Shown one piece after another: positions 62,202-64,000 of a stretch of 64,000 bases of DNA; positions within the stretch are counted from its first letter, which is position 1, and each line of letters begins with the position of its first letter. The stretch comes from Acinetobacter piscicola (GTDB lineage: Bacteria; Pseudomonadota; Gammaproteobacteria; Pseudomonadales; Moraxellaceae). The notes below the pieces were generated by a model. It made no database searches, was not told the origin of the DNA, and saw nothing but the letters and a program-made list of their open reading frames with translations. The stretch lies in NCBI RefSeq assembly GCF_015218165.1, contig NZ_CP048659.1, positions 248,001 to 312,000 of the forward strand, written 5' to 3'. The position numbers were made by a program, and so were the translations under genes.

Positions 62202-64000
62202 TTATTGTTCCTCCATCGGTTTTAGTTTATTGTCATCAATAGGGGTTAACTCATGTCCTTGCTGTTGAATTTGGCGTTGCTTAAACTCAGAAATATGCTC
62301 GCCTTGCATGGTTTTTGGCGAAACAATATAAGGAATCAGATGAGCATTGGCATCAGGGCTTTCACCCCCATATTTCGTTTCTGGTAAGTAGTTTGGATCA
62401 AACGGTTGTACACTAATGACATTATGGTCAGCATCTGTTTTTAAAATCATTTTTTGATACAGTTGGGTATCTTTTAACTGTTTCGATGTTAATTCTAAAT
62501 AATGTACAAGCGGTTGAGCACAGACCACATACATGATCAAACCAAATAATAAAATGTAAATGGTTTTATCATTTCGTGCAGGTGATTTTTCAGGTAATTG
62601 CTGATAAGCAGCAAAGGCTTCTTCTTTAGGATTATCTTCAGGTTTTGTTGCACGCCAAAACAGTATAAAGCCAGCACGGGTAAATGCGATGATACTGAGT
62701 AAACTGACCAATAAAACAATAATAATGATCCATAATTGATATGCTGAGCCAGCAGTCGCTTGCAAAATCAAAACCTTACCTAAAAAACCACTAAATGGTG
62801 GTAAACCTGCCATCATTAAAGCAATGATAAAAAAGCTGATTGAAACGGCTTTTTCTTGCTTCATTTTAGGTGCAACTTTGAGGTGGTCTTTGAATATGCC
62901 ACGTTGTGACGTGATCCAACCACAGAGTAAATAGAACGATGCCGCAATAATGGTACTGTGCACCATGTAATACAAACCTGCTGACCATGCCTGTTCATTT
63001 AACAATGCAATCGCAACCAAAATAGTCCCGACTGAAGACAAAATCATAAAGCCAACAAAACGTCTTAAACGTTCAGTACCAATCGCCGCGATTGCACCAT
63101 ATAAAGAGGTGACTAAACCGATAATCAACAAATAGTTGCTGAAAATTTGCTGTCCCCATGTATCCTGAAAAACAGTACCATTGACCCTTAAAATCGAATA
63201 AATTCCGACTTTGGTCATGATGGTAAACAGTGCTGCGACAGGGGTTGCAGCAACGGCATAGGTTTTCGGTAGCCAAAAACCTACAGGTAACATTGCTGCT
63301 TTGATACCAAAGACCACAAATAGCAGTAATCCACCTGCAATAGCGAGCGTATGCTGATCATTTTCTAAGGTTGGAATAATACGTGCCACATCAGTCATAT
63401 TTAGAGTGCCGACACTACCGTAGATCATGCCCAAGCCAATAAGGAACAGAGCTGAAGCTAAAAGATTAATCGTGACGTAATGAATACCAAGTTGGAAGCG
63501 TGCTTTGCCTTGTCCATGCAACAACAAGACATAAGATGCCATTAATAAAATTTCAAAAAAGACGAATAAGTTAAATAAATCGCCTGTTAAGAACGCTCCA
63601 CATACCCCCATAAGAAGCAGATGTGACATGGCATGGAAATAACGTCCACGTTCATCCCATTCTTTACTGGCAAACCAAAGCAGTGGTGTAGCAAGTGCAT
63701 AGGTGAGTACTAACATCAGTGCAGATAAGCGATCTAAAACCAGTACAATGCCGAAAGGTGCTGACCATTCACTGAGCTGATACACAAAAATCTGCCCAGT
63801 ATTGGCTTGGTAGAGATAGTAAAGTGCTGTAACAAAACCGAGAACAGCAGAAATTAAACTAATACTCCGTCGCCACGGTTGACGCCAGTCATTTGCTAAT
63901 GAACCTGAACCTGGATTACCCAGTAAAATGAGAATAAAACCTGTAAAGGCAGGAATTAAAATACTGAAAATAGGCGTGTGAGACAGCCAAAAATCAAGAA
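62202..64000 (-). CDS. mnhD: Monovalent cation/H+ antiporter subunit D (5' end cut by window)
   Basis: This NuoL/M/N-like, proton-translocating membrane subunit is read in frame to the window edge, so at least 599 residues are present and probably only a few N-terminal ones are missing (the first visible residues are LDFWLSHTPIFSIL). Typical Nqo/Mrp motifs include LTGDLFNLFVFFEILLMASY in parts and GIKAAMLPVGFWLPKTYA. The last 110 residues form a soluble, charged tail. An internal GTG at 63785 is not the real start. Confidence 0.93.
   Translation of the reverse strand, partial: LDFWLSHTPIFSILIPAFTGFILILLGNPGSGSLANDWRQPWRRSISLISAVLGFVTALYYLYQANTGQIFVYQLSEWSAPFGIVLVLDRLSALMLVLTYALATPLLWFASKEWDERGRYFHAMSHLLLMGVCGAFLTGDLFNLFVFFEILLMASYVLLLHGQGKARFQLGIHYVTINLLASALFLIGLGMIYGSVGTLNMTDVARIIPTLENDQHTLAIAGGLLLFVVFGIKAAMLPVGFWLPKTYAVAATPVAALFTIMTKVGIYSILRVNGTVFQDTWGQQIFSNYLLIIGLVTSLYGAIAAIGTERLRRFVGFMILSSVGTILVAIALLNEQAWSAGLYYMVHSTIIAASFYLLCGWITSQRGIFKDHLKVAPKMKQEKAVSISFFIIALMMAGLPPFSGFLGKVLILQATAGSAYQLWIIIIVLLVSLLSIIAFTRAGFILFWRATKPEDNPKEEAFAAYQQLPEKSPARNDKTIYILLFGLIMYVVCAQPLVHYLELTSKQLKDTQLYQKMILKTDADHNVISVQPFDPNYLPETKYGGESPDANAHLIPYIVSPKTMQGEHISEFKQRQIQQQGHELTPIDDNKLKPMEEQ

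Overview
The window is a stretch of Acinetobacter (Moraxellaceae) chromosome. The evidence is a low-GC gammaproteobacterial sequence with a complete rrn operon (16S, tRNA-Ile, tRNA-Ala, 23S, 5S), a pilMNOPQ-aroK-aroB cluster opposite a PBP1A gene, gltB-gltD, creBCD, a DprA competence gene and an Mnh/Pha-type antiporter operon. Species cannot be decided from what I can see. No insertion sequence, prophage, integron or CRISPR array was found. Most of the window is ordinary backbone.

Layout: 1-3423 holds an AraC-type regulator cut by the window edge, an MFS exporter, a divergent TetR regulator and an EamA exporter. 3424-3901 holds a candidate small RNA. 3902-7508 has tsaC, dprA, a LysM protein and the divergent def. 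7601-10180 is a copper-uptake pair (DUF2946 protein and OprC-like TonB receptor), followed by a membrane-anchored SRPBCC protein. An MpaB-like oxygenase and its divergent TetR regulator share a 22-bp palindrome. 13889-19241 is the rrn operon with its promoter, processing stems and terminator. 19412-30872 is a mixed region: a lone SMC-like ATPase, an AAHS transporter, an ankyrin protein, a 690-bp gene-free stretch with a duplicated RNA-like module, a phytase-like lipoprotein, an MFS exporter, an alpha/beta hydrolase, YgiQ, a DUF2726 protein, RidA and a small hypothetical protein.

30932-34698 is creB-creC-creD on the minus strand, with cre-tag-like direct repeats before both creB and creD. Then come dinB, a GH25 lysozyme, an MdtD-like exporter, a divergent PiT-like permease, a LOG-type nucleosidase and a TerC/CBS protein whose leader carries an overlapping upstream ORF. 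42877-53384 contains PBP1A and, divergently, pilMNOPQ-aroK-aroB and a SPOR-like protein. 53800-59775 is gltB-gltD, preceded by a sigma-54-like promoter and a structured leader. The end holds a PF10118 protein and mnhD(partial)-E-F-G.

The most interesting leads are regulatory: the cre boxes, the gltB sigma-54 promoter and leader, the TerC leader, and the repeated RNA-like module near 22.3-22.8 kb. I saw no convincing new multi-gene system. All calls come from reading the sequence; no database search was run.
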